43,790 nucleotides of DNA from assembly GCA_038209965.1 (NCBI GenBank), contig JBBQXF010000029.1, forward strand, positions 1 through 43,790, written 5' to 3'. Shown piece by piece: positions 1-7,973 of the stretch. Position 1 is the first letter of the stretch, and each line of letters begins with the position of its first letter. The notes under the pieces are model-generated. The model saw only the letters and a program-made list of their open reading frames with translations. It did no database searches and was not told the origin of the DNA. The stretch is from JALONO01 sp038209965. GTDB taxonomy: Bacteria; Bacteroidota; Bacteroidia; Cytophagales; Thermoflexibacteraceae. The translations under genes and the position numbers were made by a program.

Positions 1-393
1 GGTGTGCTAATGGAAACTTGGTACGGGTTTATAGACTATGCCCGTTTTGTGACCGTTACCCCGGTTTTAAAAAAGGCCATCACTGAACACCTAGCCCAAG
101 CAGGGCTTTGTGATACGGGTCGGCTAAAAATATTGAGCGAAGAGATGCAAGACTATTTGCTCCACGAAAAATTGCGACAACTGGCCAAAACCGGCCTCGC
201 CTACTACGCAATTGTACTCAGTCCGCAACTTTATGCCAAGTTGAGCGCAGATTCTCCCTCACTGCTGACCCGCCGGATCAACTTGGGCTACACTGGAGCA
301 GGCATGGAAGTGCAATGCTTTGAGTCGGTTCGCAGTGCAGGTGCTTGGCTCAAAATAAAGACGAACGTTCAACAGGGCTTGGCAAACGCGTAA
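1..393 (+). CDS. STAS/SEC14-like domain protein, 5' end cut by window
   Basis: The frame is open from the first base, so the gene probably begins upstream; GTG at 4 and ATG at 10 are the only starts inside. The visible 129 residues begin at a W-Y-G-F block. They continue with a helix, a strand containing the LAYYAIVLSP segment, and a C-terminal FESVRSAGAWL segment. That order resembles small Bacteroidota STAS/SEC14-like proteins, in which a W-x-G-F strand is normally preceded by 15-20 residues and the end reads F-x-x-x-x-x-A-x-x-W-L. The function of such proteins is unknown. No catalytic motif is visible. The family call is from pattern memory only. Confidence 0.5.
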   Translation, partial: GVLMETWYGFIDYARFVTVTPVLKKAITEHLAQAGLCDTGRLKILSEEMQDYLLHEKLRQLAKTGLAYYAIVLSPQLYAKLSADSPSLLTRRINLGYTGAGMEVQCFESVRSAGAWLKIKTNVQQGLANA

Positions 394-509
394 ACCCCGC
401 TATTTTTCCTCCGTTTCCTTTCCCGGTTGTCAAATTCAGCCGGGATTCCATGCTTGGGCTATGGTGCAATTTTTGTGAGCCAGATAAGCAAGTCAACCTG
501 AAAACAAGT

Positions 510-1505
510 ATGATTCTTCGCTTAAAGTCATTTTTCTTGCTCATTATTGCAGCAGCGGGCCTGTCAGCTTGCTCAAATGAACATTCTGGGCCAGATACCT
601 CGGCCATAGTGCTTAAACTAAACCTAAAACGACTCGACCAGCAAATTGCCAATCTAAAAACCCGTGAAGAAGCCGGCCAGTTCTTGGATGCCAATCCGAT
701 CTTTGCCGAAACGTTTTTGATGCGCAGCCGACTGCCCCACGACTCAATCGCGATCAATGAAGTGTTGAAACTGGGCAACAGCACTTACATCGATACATTG
801 ACGCAAGAAGCGGCTGCCTATTTTGGTGACATGGCCGATGTCAAAGCCCAATTTGAAGCCGCGTTTAAAACGATCAAATACTATTATCCCGATTTCAACC
901 CGCCAACGATTTATACCGTGGTCACGGGGTATAGCAACGACCTGACCGTGACCGATAGTGCCATTTTTATTGGTTTGGACTATTTTTTGGGGAAACGCTC
1001 CCGCTATCGCTCACCAGACCCCGGCTATATCATAGACCAATACAGCAAAGAAATGCTGGTGCCGGCTACAGTAATGATGCTCTCTTCCAAATACAATGAA
1101 GTGGAAGCGAGCAACCGCAGTTTGTTGACCCAAATGGTTGCTTATGGGAAAGCTTATGAGTTTACCAGTCAAGTACTGCCGGGCACGGCCGATTCACTCA
1201 TTATCCGCTATACCAACCAACAAATGGTTGATTGCAAAGCCAATCAAGCGAATATCTACGCGCATTTTGTGCGAGAGAACCTGTTTTTTGAACCCAGCCA
1301 AGCCGCCACCAAAAAATATGTGGAGCAACGCCCCGCCGTAGTTGAGATTGGGGCTAAATGCCCGGGCCGGGTGGGTACTTGGCTCGGCTGGCAAATTGTG
1401 CGGGCCTACCTAAAAAGCCACCCAGAAGTGACCCTGCCCCAGTTGATGGCTCAGGACAAAGCGCAAATACTCTTTGAGCAAGCCAAATACCGGCCCGACA
1501 AATGA
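510..1505 (+). CDS. gldB: Gliding motility-associated lipoprotein GldB
   Basis: The protein has 331 residues, the usual GldB length. The frame is open upstream to 345, but ATG at 510 gives a proper lipoprotein signal: basic MILRLK, a hydrophobic stretch and lipobox L-S-A-C with Cys21. The C-terminal part carries the GldB-like segments: a YFLGKRSRY stretch, a long helical middle, and P-G-R-V-G-T-W-L-G-W-Q-I-V followed by a helix. GldB is a membrane-anchored lipoprotein needed for Bacteroidota gliding and linked to the type IX secretion/gliding machinery; its biochemical role is not known. In Flavobacterium gldC follows gldB, but here hisB on the opposite strand ends 10 bases away and no gldC is present. 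Confidence 0.85.
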   Translation: MILRLKSFFLLIIAAAGLSACSNEHSGPDTSAIVLKLNLKRLDQQIANLKTREEAGQFLDANPIFAETFLMRSRLPHDSIAINEVLKLGNSTYIDTLTQEAAAYFGDMADVKAQFEAAFKTIKYYYPDFNPPTIYTVVTGYSNDLTVTDSAIFIGLDYFLGKRSRYRSPDPGYIIDQYSKEMLVPATVMMLSSKYNEVEASNRSLLTQMVAYGKAYEFTSQVLPGTADSLIIRYTNQQMVDCKANQANIYAHFVRENLFFEPSQAATKKYVEQRPAVVEIGAKCPGRVGTWLGWQIVRAYLKSHPEVTLPQLMAQDKAQILFEQAKYRPDK

Positions 1506-1515
1506 CCAACAACGG

Positions 1516-2646
1516 TTAAAGCACCCCCTTGGTACTGGGGATTCCCTGGCCCGGCTGGCGTTGTACCGCCATTTTGATCGCCTTGGCAAATGCCTTGAAA
1601 GTGGCTTCTATTTGGTGGTGATCATTTTGGCCCTTCACCCGGATGTTGAGGTTGCACTTGGCGGTGTCCGAAAATGATTTGAAGAAATGGTGGAACATTT
1701 CAGTGGGCATCCCCCCCACTCGCTCCCGGTGGTATTCGGCCTGCCAGACCAGCCAAGGGCGGCCCGAAAAATCCAAGGCCACTTCAGCCAATGCCTCATC
1801 CATTGGCAACGCAAAATGGCCGTAGCGGGCAATCCCATATTTATCGCCCAAAGCTTGGGCATAAGCTTGACCAAGGGCCAAGGCCGTATCCTCAATGCTG
1901 TGGTGCTCGTCAATGTGGAGGTCGCCCTGCACGCGCAATTGCAGATCACAGCCCGAGTGTTTGACCAACTGATCCAGTAAATGGTCGAAAAAGCCGATGC
2001 CCGTCACTATCTCGCCCCGGCCGTCACCGTCAATGTTGAGCACTACCCGGATATCGGTTTCCTTGGTGCTGCGCTCCACCACTCCCACCCGGTTGAGGTG
2101 CGGAATCTCCACCGATTTGCGGGCATTTGCACTGAGCAACTGCTGGATCGCCTGCCAATCGTTGGTACAAAGCACTGCCCGATCATCTTGCAGGCCCCCA
2201 AGCAAGATTGATGGGCAACCCAAATTGGCCCCCAACTGCACGTCGGTGATCCGATCACCGATCACATAGGACTGGGCCAGATCATATTCCCCGCCCAAAT
2301 AATCGGTGAGCATGGCGGTGCCCGGCTTGCGGGTGGGTGCTTGCTCGTGCGCAAATGTTTTGTCAATGTAAATGGCAGCAAAATGGATGCCCTCACCAGC
2401 CAATATTTTTAGCATTTTTTCGTGGGCGGGCCAGAAGTTGGCCTCAGGGAAAGAGTCGGTGCCGAGACCGTCTTGGTTGGTCACCATCACCAGCTCATAG
2501 TCACGCTCAGCGGCGAGCTGGCGGAGCGCGCCAATGGCCCCGGGCAGGAACTCGAGCTTCGCCAGGGAATCAATTTGCTCATCGGCCGGTTCGACAATGA
2601 TGGTTCCATCACGGTCGATAAATAAGGCTTTCTTTTTCATTTCCAT
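1516..2646 (-). CDS. hisB: Bifunctional histidinol-phosphatase / imidazoleglycerol-phosphate dehydratase HisB
   Basis: This 376-residue protein fuses two histidine-biosynthesis enzymes. Residues 1 to about 180 are a HAD-type histidinol phosphatase with the DxD nucleophile motif F-I-D-R-D-G-T (Asp11, Asp13). From about residue 185 comes imidazoleglycerol-phosphate dehydratase, with the metal-binding histidines in FFDHLLDQL, DEHHSIEDTA and HHQIEATFKAF. Both active sites look intact. A start two codons later (ATG at 2640) is equally possible. The gene lies 20 bases downstream of a methyltransferase on the same strand, so the two may be cotranscribed. No other his gene is in the window, whereas in many Bacteroidota hisB sits in a hisGDCB-type operon. 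Confidence 0.95.
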   Translation of the reverse strand: MEMKKKALFIDRDGTIIVEPADEQIDSLAKLEFLPGAIGALRQLAAERDYELVMVTNQDGLGTDSFPEANFWPAHEKMLKILAGEGIHFAAIYIDKTFAHEQAPTRKPGTAMLTDYLGGEYDLAQSYVIGDRITDVQLGANLGCPSILLGGLQDDRAVLCTNDWQAIQQLLSANARKSVEIPHLNRVGVVERSTKETDIRVVLNIDGDGRGEIVTGIGFFDHLLDQLVKHSGCDLQLRVQGDLHIDEHHSIEDTALALGQAYAQALGDKYGIARYGHFALPMDEALAEVALDFSGRPWLVWQAEYHRERVGGMPTEMFHHFFKSFSDTAKCNLNIRVKGQNDHHQIEATFKAFAKAIKMAVQRQPGQGIPSTKGVL

Positions 2647-2667
2647 TTAACGCTTTGGATCAAAAAC

Positions 2668-3495
2668 TTATTGTTTGCGCATGATCAGGGCAAAAGTTCC
2701 CTTGCGGCGATATTGCTTGGCTTGGTCTTTTGGGGGATAATATTTATAAACGATTTCCATTGGTTCCAACACCAGATCGGCATTGAACGAGCTGGAAAAC
2801 GCCCCTTCGACGTTAACTTGGTCAAATTTGATTTGGCCAGCGAATGTTTTGGCCAAAAAGCTTTGCCAACCGCGCAAGGTTTTTAGTTGGGGTTTTTGGG
2901 GGGAGGTAAACGGAGTACTGAACAAAAAATACAGGTAATAACCCAAAGTGCCGGCCAGCAAGCTTTTGAGCCCCCGGCCCCGGTGCAGCTTGAGGGGCAC
3001 TTGAAGGTCGATCAGGTGAACCATGATGCCACCCGGCTTGAGCATGGCCTCGAAGTGGCGGAACACGTCAAACATGGCCGGCTCGGGGATGTGCTCGATG
3101 GTTGATACGCTGAACACAACATCGTAGTAATTGAGCGGGATCTGGGTGGATTGCAGGTCGCCAACTCGCTCAAAGATATACTTCACTTTGGGGTTTTTCT
3201 GTTGGAGGGCTTCGCGCTCGCCCCAGCGGCTCCACATTTCGGCCTCGCCACTTTCTACCCCAAAATCATCGATGACGTGGACTTCGCACCCAAAATTTTC
3301 GGCAATGTGCTGGGGCAGATCACTGTACGCCCCTCCCACTTCCACCACCCGCATCGCTGGTTTAAAAGCACAGTTTTTGAGGATAAATGGCCGGTTGTGG
3401 CCTTTGATACCCCAGTCGGCAAAGGGAATTGCTTCGTCATGGAAGCCCATCAATTCGGAAACGGTGCCCCAGCGCAATTGCTCTACGATCAACAT
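2668..3495 (-). CDS. Class I SAM-dependent methyltransferase
   Basis: The 275-residue protein has a Rossmann methyltransferase core. Motif I is V-V-E-V-G-G-A-Y-S-D, the acidic end of strand 2 is V-H-V-I-D-D, and the later motif is S-V-S-T-I-E-H-I-P followed by L-K-P-G-G, as in methyltransferase-11/12 families. The substrate cannot be told. ATG at 3495 is chosen; the frame extends seven codons further to a TTG at 3516. The C-terminal region after about residue 190 is basic and partly hydrophobic (GYYLYFLFS), typical of methyltransferases working on surface polysaccharides or natural products, but that is only suggestive. It is first in a likely two-gene unit with hisB. Confidence 0.8.
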   Translation of the reverse strand: MLIVEQLRWGTVSELMGFHDEAIPFADWGIKGHNRPFILKNCAFKPAMRVVEVGGAYSDLPQHIAENFGCEVHVIDDFGVESGEAEMWSRWGEREALQQKNPKVKYIFERVGDLQSTQIPLNYYDVVFSVSTIEHIPEPAMFDVFRHFEAMLKPGGIMVHLIDLQVPLKLHRGRGLKSLLAGTLGYYLYFLFSTPFTSPQKPQLKTLRGWQSFLAKTFAGQIKFDQVNVEGAFSSSFNADLVLEPMEIVYKYYPPKDQAKQYRRKGTFALIMRKQ

Positions 3496-3914
3496 TTGAT
3501 GTTTTTTTATTAACAAAAAGATTTTTTCTCTGATTGGGGATTTGCCCGCCCAAAACCATCATTGGCTGGCAAAGGTAGGAAAGCAGGCGCAGATTTGGGC
3601 TTGTTGGGCCACCGCAAAAAAAGTTGGGTGAAAAAACAGAGAATATTCGATAGAAATATTGCTGGACGCTGGACTTAGCAAAGTGAACAAAATAGGCCAA
3701 TTTTTTAAATATTACAAAAATTATAACACAATAGGTTTGAAAATAATTATACTGACAATGGGCACACTTAATCATCTTTCAATTACCGCGTTTTAGCATT
3801 ACGCTCCGCTTGGAATGACCAAAAAAAACTGCCCAAGATGGAAGCCTTGGGCAGTAGCACATTCAAAATGAAAGACGTTCCCAACTTTGGCAGTTGGGCT
3901 TGATCAAGGATCAC
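3496..3914. other. Intergenic region between methyltransferase and thiolase
   Basis: About 420 bases without a convincing gene. It should hold the methyltransferase promoter, for which I found no clean TAnnTTTG box. The stretch from 3640 to 3780 is AT-rich. An intrinsic terminator for the thiolase gene lies at 3821-3855. Confidence 0.6.
3821..3855 (-). terminator. Intrinsic terminator of the thiolase gene
   Basis: A perfect 10-bp stem, ACTGCCCAAG with CTTGGGCAGT, has an 8-base loop. Read on the minus strand it is followed by a run of eight T. It starts 60 bases after the thiolase stop codon. Confidence 0.85.
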
Positions 3915-5090
3915 CTAGTTCAAAAATTCATAGATACCAGCCACGCCTTGGCCACCGCCCACGCAGGCAGTCACCATGCCGTATTTCCCGCCCCGGCGGC
4001 GCATTTCGTTGAACAGTTGCACCGACAACTTGGTACCAGTGCAGCCCAGCGGGTGACCGAGGGCCACTGCGCCCCCATTGACATTGACCTTGTCCATGTC
4101 CATGTCCAAGGTGCGGACAACCGCCAAGGCTTGGGCCGCAAAAGCTTCGTTGAGTTCGATCAAATCGATGTTGGCCAACTGGAGACCCGCTTGCCGCAGG
4201 GCTTTGGGCACTGCTGCCACGGGCCCTATGCCCATGATCCGGGGATCAACGCCTTCAGCGGCGTAGGCCACCATACGGGCGATGGGCTTCAAGTTAAGTT
4301 CATTTACCATCCGCTCAGACATGATCAGCACAAAAGATGCCCCGTCCGAGGTTTGGGAAGAGTTGCCCGCCGTTACTTGGCCGCCCATGGCAAAAGCAGG
4401 TTTTAATCTGGCCAAGCCATCTAAACTGGTGTCCAAGCGAGGGCCTTCGTCGGTGTCAACCACGAACGACTTGGTTTTGCGCTGCCCACTCTCATCCACA
4501 TAGGTCTCGTTCACGGTAATGGGCACGATCTCCTCCCGGAATTTACCGGCTTTAATAGCAGCAATGGCCCGTTGGTGCGACTGAAAGGAGAATTGATCGG
4601 CATCTTGCCGCGAAATTTTATAATCGGCGGCTACCTGCTCGGCCGTGAGGCCCATGCCAAGGTAATACTCGGGGTGCTTCTCGGCAATCTTCCAATTGAG
4701 GGCTGTTTTGTAGCCAGAAGTGGGTACCAGCGACATGGATTCGGTGCCGCCGGCAATGATACATTCGGCCATGCCGGCATGGATTTTGGCCGAAGCCATC
4801 GAAATAGCCTCCACTCCTGATCCGCAGTAGCGGTTGATGGTCACTCCGGGCACGTTCATGGGCAGGGCGAGCAGCGCGATCATCCGGGCCATCTGCATTC
4901 CTTGTTCAGCCTCGGGCACAGCGTTGCCCACGATGAGATCGTCCACCCGGGCGGGGTCAAAATTGGGCACCGAAGCCACCAAGTGCTTGATCACATCGGC
5001 GGCCAGATCATCGGGACGAGTGAACCGGAAACCTCCCCGGCCAGATTTGCCAACTGCGGTGCGAAAGCCCGCGACAATATATGCGTTCAT
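3915..5090 (-). CDS. Thiolase family acetyl-CoA C-acyltransferase
   Basis: This 391-residue protein is a full-length thiolase, catalysing thiolytic cleavage of 3-ketoacyl-CoA or the reverse condensation. The acylated cysteine lies in N-R-Y-C-G-S-G (Cys89). The thiolase signatures N-E-A-F-A-A-Q, G-G-A-V-A-L-G-H-P-L-G (active-site His) and C-V-G-G-G-Q-G (second Cys) are all present. ATG at 5090 gives the standard N-terminus MNAYIVAGFRTAVGK; the open frame 15 codons further upstream is not thiolase-like. Sequence alone does not decide between a beta-oxidation (FadA) and a biosynthetic role. No hydroxyacyl-CoA dehydrogenase or acyl-CoA dehydrogenase is adjacent, and the gene has its own promoter and terminator. 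Confidence 0.93.
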   Translation of the reverse strand: MNAYIVAGFRTAVGKSGRGGFRFTRPDDLAADVIKHLVASVPNFDPARVDDLIVGNAVPEAEQGMQMARMIALLALPMNVPGVTINRYCGSGVEAISMASAKIHAGMAECIIAGGTESMSLVPTSGYKTALNWKIAEKHPEYYLGMGLTAEQVAADYKISRQDADQFSFQSHQRAIAAIKAGKFREEIVPITVNETYVDESGQRKTKSFVVDTDEGPRLDTSLDGLARLKPAFAMGGQVTAGNSSQTSDGASFVLIMSERMVNELNLKPIARMVAYAAEGVDPRIMGIGPVAAVPKALRQAGLQLANIDLIELNEAFAAQALAVVRTLDMDMDKVNVNGGAVALGHPLGCTGTKLSVQLFNEMRRRGGKYGMVTACVGGGQGVAGIYEFLN

Positions 5091-5539
5091 ATTAAGGTTG
5101 TTTGAAATGCCGATCTTCAAAGGATTGGCCCCCAATTTTGGTCGAGGGTTTGATCCGTTCTGAAATAAGGCGAAAATTATTAATTATTCTGCTTGCATAC
5201 AAATTTTGGTGGGCTTATTTTGGTTTGACCATCGGTCAGCCCAAGGAGGATCGCGGCCAATCGCCTAATTTGCAACCGGGAAAAGGGATTTTGCACCTTT
5301 GTTTCGTTCACTTCCAATTGACCTGCCGCAAATGGAACCGAACGTTCCCCTGCCGCCTAGCCCAGGTGATCAGTGAAGATGGGTGGAGCCAAATCAGTCC
5401 CGGCGTAACCGTTTTCTACTAGCGAGAACTGTTGGACAAAATCAAAATTGATTAGAAGCATTTAACAAAATAACTAATTGAAAAGCAAGTATATAACCCA
5501 TAAAAATGCTCTGAGAGCAAGACACGCCGGAAGCATTTA
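5091..5539. other. Intergenic region upstream of thiolase
   Basis: Roughly 450 bases with no credible gene; the short open frames here have no signal peptide or domain pattern. It contains the putative thiolase promoter at 5172-5203. Near 5508-5520 there is a small GCTC/GAGC hairpin; on the minus strand a T5 run follows it, so it may weakly terminate the small lipoprotein gene at 5540-6004. Confidence 0.5.
5172..5203 (-). promoter_or_regulatory. Putative Bacteroidota-type promoter of thiolase
   Basis: On the minus strand TTTG is followed after 20 bases by TAATTTTC, five of six fixed positions of the -7 consensus TAnnTTTG. It implies a leader of about 75 bases before the thiolase ATG. Confidence 0.35.
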
Positions 5540-6004
5540 TTACTCACAATTATTCAAACTCTCCCGGATTTTCCGGATTTGGGAAATTAGGCCGGTAATT
5601 TGGGGGGTGTCTTTGCCAAACTCAAATGTTACCCGCTTCATTTGCTCGCCATAAGTAATCTCAATCCATTCTTTGCCACCATCGGCACAATCGGGGCAAC
5701 CAATCGTTTCGGGGAGTTGGCTAAAAACAGCGAAGTCCAGTGTTTTGCCCAAGTTTTCCCACTCTTGCCTGACTAATGCGCGTTCGCAGGTTTTGTCTCG
5801 AATACTAGACCGCCATGCTTTGCGGTACATGGTGACCTTTTGCGGGTTGATTTCCACTTCAGTAATACAATACCCTACACACATCCCAAAAGAAGTGCCC
5901 GTTTTGACCAACATCAGCCGGTCACTCGGAACAAACTCGGTGCTTTCCCGGCAGGTAAATGCACTAAAAAGCAAGATGATACAATACCAGATTGACTTTT
6001 TCAT
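5540..6004 (-). CDS. Small Cys-rich exported protein, putative lipoprotein
   Basis: The 154-residue protein starts with a signal-like segment, MKKSIWYCIILLFSAFTC, ending in a cysteine that could be lipidated, though the lipobox is poor. The mature part has a G-M-C-V-G-Y-C segment near the N-terminus, a later C-P-D-C and a C-terminal Cys. The G-x-C-x-G-x-C followed by beta-strand pattern recalls DUF6438-like Bacteroidota lipoproteins, but I cannot confirm this. It stands alone between the thiolase and the reductase gene. Function unknown. Confidence 0.6.
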   Translation of the reverse strand: MKKSIWYCIILLFSAFTCRESTEFVPSDRLMLVKTGTSFGMCVGYCITEVEINPQKVTMYRKAWRSSIRDKTCERALVRQEWENLGKTLDFAVFSQLPETIGCPDCADGGKEWIEITYGEQMKRVTFEFGKDTPQITGLISQIRKIRESLNNCE

Positions 6005-6226
6005 TTTCTAAGAGTTTATTGTCCAAACGAGTGGATCGGCTCGAACGTTACAACTATCAACTGGACTAGGCCAAAAGTTGAGGGGTGACCAGGGGAGTAG
6101 CCTCTCCCAAAAAATGCGGCTTGTCTGCTTTGCCCAAATTGGTGCGCGATCGCGTAAATCAATTTTTGAAAATAAGGACAACGAAACCAATATTACCCCA
6201 CTTATTTTGCTTAAGGTACGACGGAA

Positions 6227-6267
6227 AAATCCCCACCAGTCGGCTTTTTGCCAACTGGTGGGGATTT
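6227..6267 (-). terminator. Intrinsic terminator of the reductase gene
   Basis: A perfect 14-bp stem, AAATCCCCACCAGT with ACTGGTGGGGATTT, has an additional GGC/GCC pairing in the loop around TTTTT. On the minus strand the stem runs into ATTTTTCC. It begins 20 bases after the stop of the reductase gene at 6287-7348. A weaker T run on the other side could make it bidirectional. Confidence 0.8.
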
Positions 6268-6286
6268 CATTTTGTGACAAATCCCG

Positions 6287-7348
6287 TTAACCGATCTCTA
6301 CCACTACGTTCTCTGTCAGTGGATGCGAGACACAAGTGAGGATGTAGCCCTCAGTGATTTCAGATTCGGAAAGGCCCTCATCTTCATCCATTTTCACTTC
6401 GCCCGATTTTTTGTGGCCTCGGCAGGCGGTGCAAAGCCCGCTCTGACATGAGTAGGGCACATCCACGCCAGCATCAAGCGCCGCCTCCAAAATGGTTTTG
6501 GTGGGGGGCACATTGACGATGTACTCGTCGCCATCAATCAAAATGGTGACTTTCTGCTCTACAATGCCCGAAGCTTTGAGCGTGGCCTCGTCCTTTACTT
6601 CATCGGCAGCACTGCTCACAAAGCTCTCGCGGTGGATCCGCTCCTTGGGCGTTTTCAAAAAGTGGAGGGCATCCACCACTTGATCCATCATCCCCTCGGG
6701 CCCACACATGAAATATTCGGTGTTATCTTTATCCAGTTTGGGCAATAGGTTGAGCACATTGATGGTGAGCGTGCGGTCGATGCGCCCATGATAGCCCAGC
6801 CAGTCTTCTTCGGCCCGGCTCAGTACGTGGACCACTTTGAACCGATCCCCATACTTTTTCTGCATTTCCTCAATTTTTGCCTTGAAAATAATCGTGTCGG
6901 TGCTGCGGTTGCCATAAATGAACGAAACCACACTCTTAGGTTCAAAAAGCAGCACACTTTTGGCTATCGACATCAATGGGGTGACCCCGCTCCCACTACC
7001 AAACAGTACCACGTGGCGGTTTTGGGCTTTGTGTGGTTCCAGACAAAATTGGCCCATTGGCTCCATGATGTCCATGTTGTCGCCCACTTTGAGGTGATCG
7101 TTCAGGTAGTTGGACACCAAACCACCGTCCACCCGCTTTATGGTCACGGCCAATGTCTCGTCCACATTGGGCGCACTGCTCAGCGAATATGCCCGGCGTT
7201 CGCTCTTGCCCATGATGGGAACAATGAGGGTGAGAAACTGCCCCGATTTGTATTTCACCTTGGTAAACAATGGCTGCTTAAGGTGGATCGTAATGGTGTC
7301 GCTTGTTTCTCGGACAATGTCCTTTACCTTGAGGTTATAAAATTTCAT
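6287..7348 (-). CDS. PaaE-like FAD/2Fe-2S ferredoxin-NADP reductase family protein
   Basis: This 353-residue electron-transfer protein has three modules. An FAD domain carries R-A-Y-S-L-S-S (about residue 53). An NAD(P) domain carries F-G-S-G-S-G-V-T-P and M-C-G-P-E-G-M-M. A C-terminal plant-type ferredoxin domain has C-Q-S-G-L-C-T-A-C and a final Cys in I-L-T-C-V. The order FAD-NAD-2Fe-2S is that of phenylacetyl-CoA epoxidase reductase PaaE and related oxygenase reductases. No paaABCD or other oxygenase gene is in the window, so its partner is unknown and a phenylacetate role should not be assumed. It has its own promoter box and terminator and is divergent from the TPR gene. Confidence 0.88.
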   Translation of the reverse strand: MKFYNLKVKDIVRETSDTITIHLKQPLFTKVKYKSGQFLTLIVPIMGKSERRAYSLSSAPNVDETLAVTIKRVDGGLVSNYLNDHLKVGDNMDIMEPMGQFCLEPHKAQNRHVVLFGSGSGVTPLMSIAKSVLLFEPKSVVSFIYGNRSTDTIIFKAKIEEMQKKYGDRFKVVHVLSRAEEDWLGYHGRIDRTLTINVLNLLPKLDKDNTEYFMCGPEGMMDQVVDALHFLKTPKERIHRESFVSSAADEVKDEATLKASGIVEQKVTILIDGDEYIVNVPPTKTILEAALDAGVDVPYSCQSGLCTACRGHKKSGEVKMDEDEGLSESEITEGYILTCVSHPLTENVVVEIG

Positions 7349-7395
7349 GAAATTGCCAACTTTTAAAAGTTAATGAACTGAATCTCGAAGGATTG

Positions 7396-7403
7396 CAAAA
7401 ATA
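7396..7403 (-). promoter_or_regulatory. -7 promoter box of the reductase gene
   Basis: The minus strand reads TATTTTTG, a perfect match to TAnnTTTG, about 48 bases before the reductase ATG. The expected -33 position holds only CTTT. A small palindrome, TTACGTTGTAA, lies just upstream at 7410-7420 and could be an operator. Confidence 0.4.
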
Positions 7404-7599
7404 GGGATATTACGTTGTAATAAAAGTAATGGCCGAAGATCTTCCCCAGTGATTTTTTATGAAATCGTTTGTGAATTGAAATGGTTTGATTAGCCGAACT
7501 ACTTTGGGTTATCAGCCACCAGACAAACTTATTCATGATGCTCATTGTTTGGATCAAGAGAGCCATTAAAATCAAAACCGCCCGGACTTGGGCACTATG

Positions 7600-7961
7600 C
7601 GTGAACAACCTGTGCCCAAGTGGTGAAAAACTGGTGAATAACTTGGGAGCAAAGTGAATAGTCCGCCAGAATGCGGTCCGTTCTTCACCAAGTACTCCAA
7701 AATGTGCCCCACTTGTTCACAGGTGGGAAAAAAGTGAATGGCGTGAACAACTCTATTCAAGATCAAACCCCAGTGTGAATTATCCGTTAACTATGCAGAT
7801 GAATAGCGATTTAGCGTTCACCTTGACCGTGAGCAACTGTTGCCACTTATTCACCATGGGCGTTGGCTTACTACAATTCAAGCTGTTCACACCCTAATAA
7901 GAACAATAATGAAATGATGAAATCAATTTTTTTACTCTTTTTTATTATCTTGTGTGAACAA
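7600..7961. other. Candidate replication origin: cluster of 13 DnaA-box-like 9-mers
   Basis: Within 362 bases the pentamer GTGAA/TTCAC occurs 13 times on the two strands; about one is expected. As 9-mers oriented TTxTTCACx they include TTGTTCACA (7713-7721, 7953-7961), TTGTTCACG (7600-7608, 7742-7750), TTATTCACC (7633-7641, 7847-7855), TTTTTCACC (7622-7630), TTCTTCACC (7681-7689), CTGTTCACA (7883-7891), CTATTCACT (7653-7661) and three looser copies near 7733, 7774 and 7814. The general DnaA box is TTATNCACA. The right end, 7894-7950, is strongly AT-rich with T runs, as a DNA-unwinding element would be. Flanking genes are transcribed away on both sides. Alternatively this is an array of sites for a transcription regulator. 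Confidence 0.5.
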
Positions 7962-7973
7962 GTTTTTTGCTTC

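Noticed and set aside
3437..3775. 112-codon minus-strand frame over the methyltransferase 5' end
   Set aside because: Out of frame with the methyltransferase, AT-rich and without any pattern.
5102..5422. 106-codon plus-strand open frame upstream of thiolase
   Set aside because: No recognisable domain and it overlaps the putative thiolase promoter on the other strand.
7384..7440. Phenylacetate-degradation regulator site upstream of the PaaE-like gene
   Set aside because: Only a small TTAC/GTAA palindrome is present, and no paa gene supports the pathway.
7363..7766. Two short minus-strand open frames in the motif-rich gap
   Set aside because: Low-complexity translations without family pattern; the region is better explained by the repeated 9-mers.
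7600..7961. CRISPR array reading of the repeated motifs
   Set aside because: Repeats are about 9 bases, occur in both orientations and have irregular short spacing; no cas gene is near.
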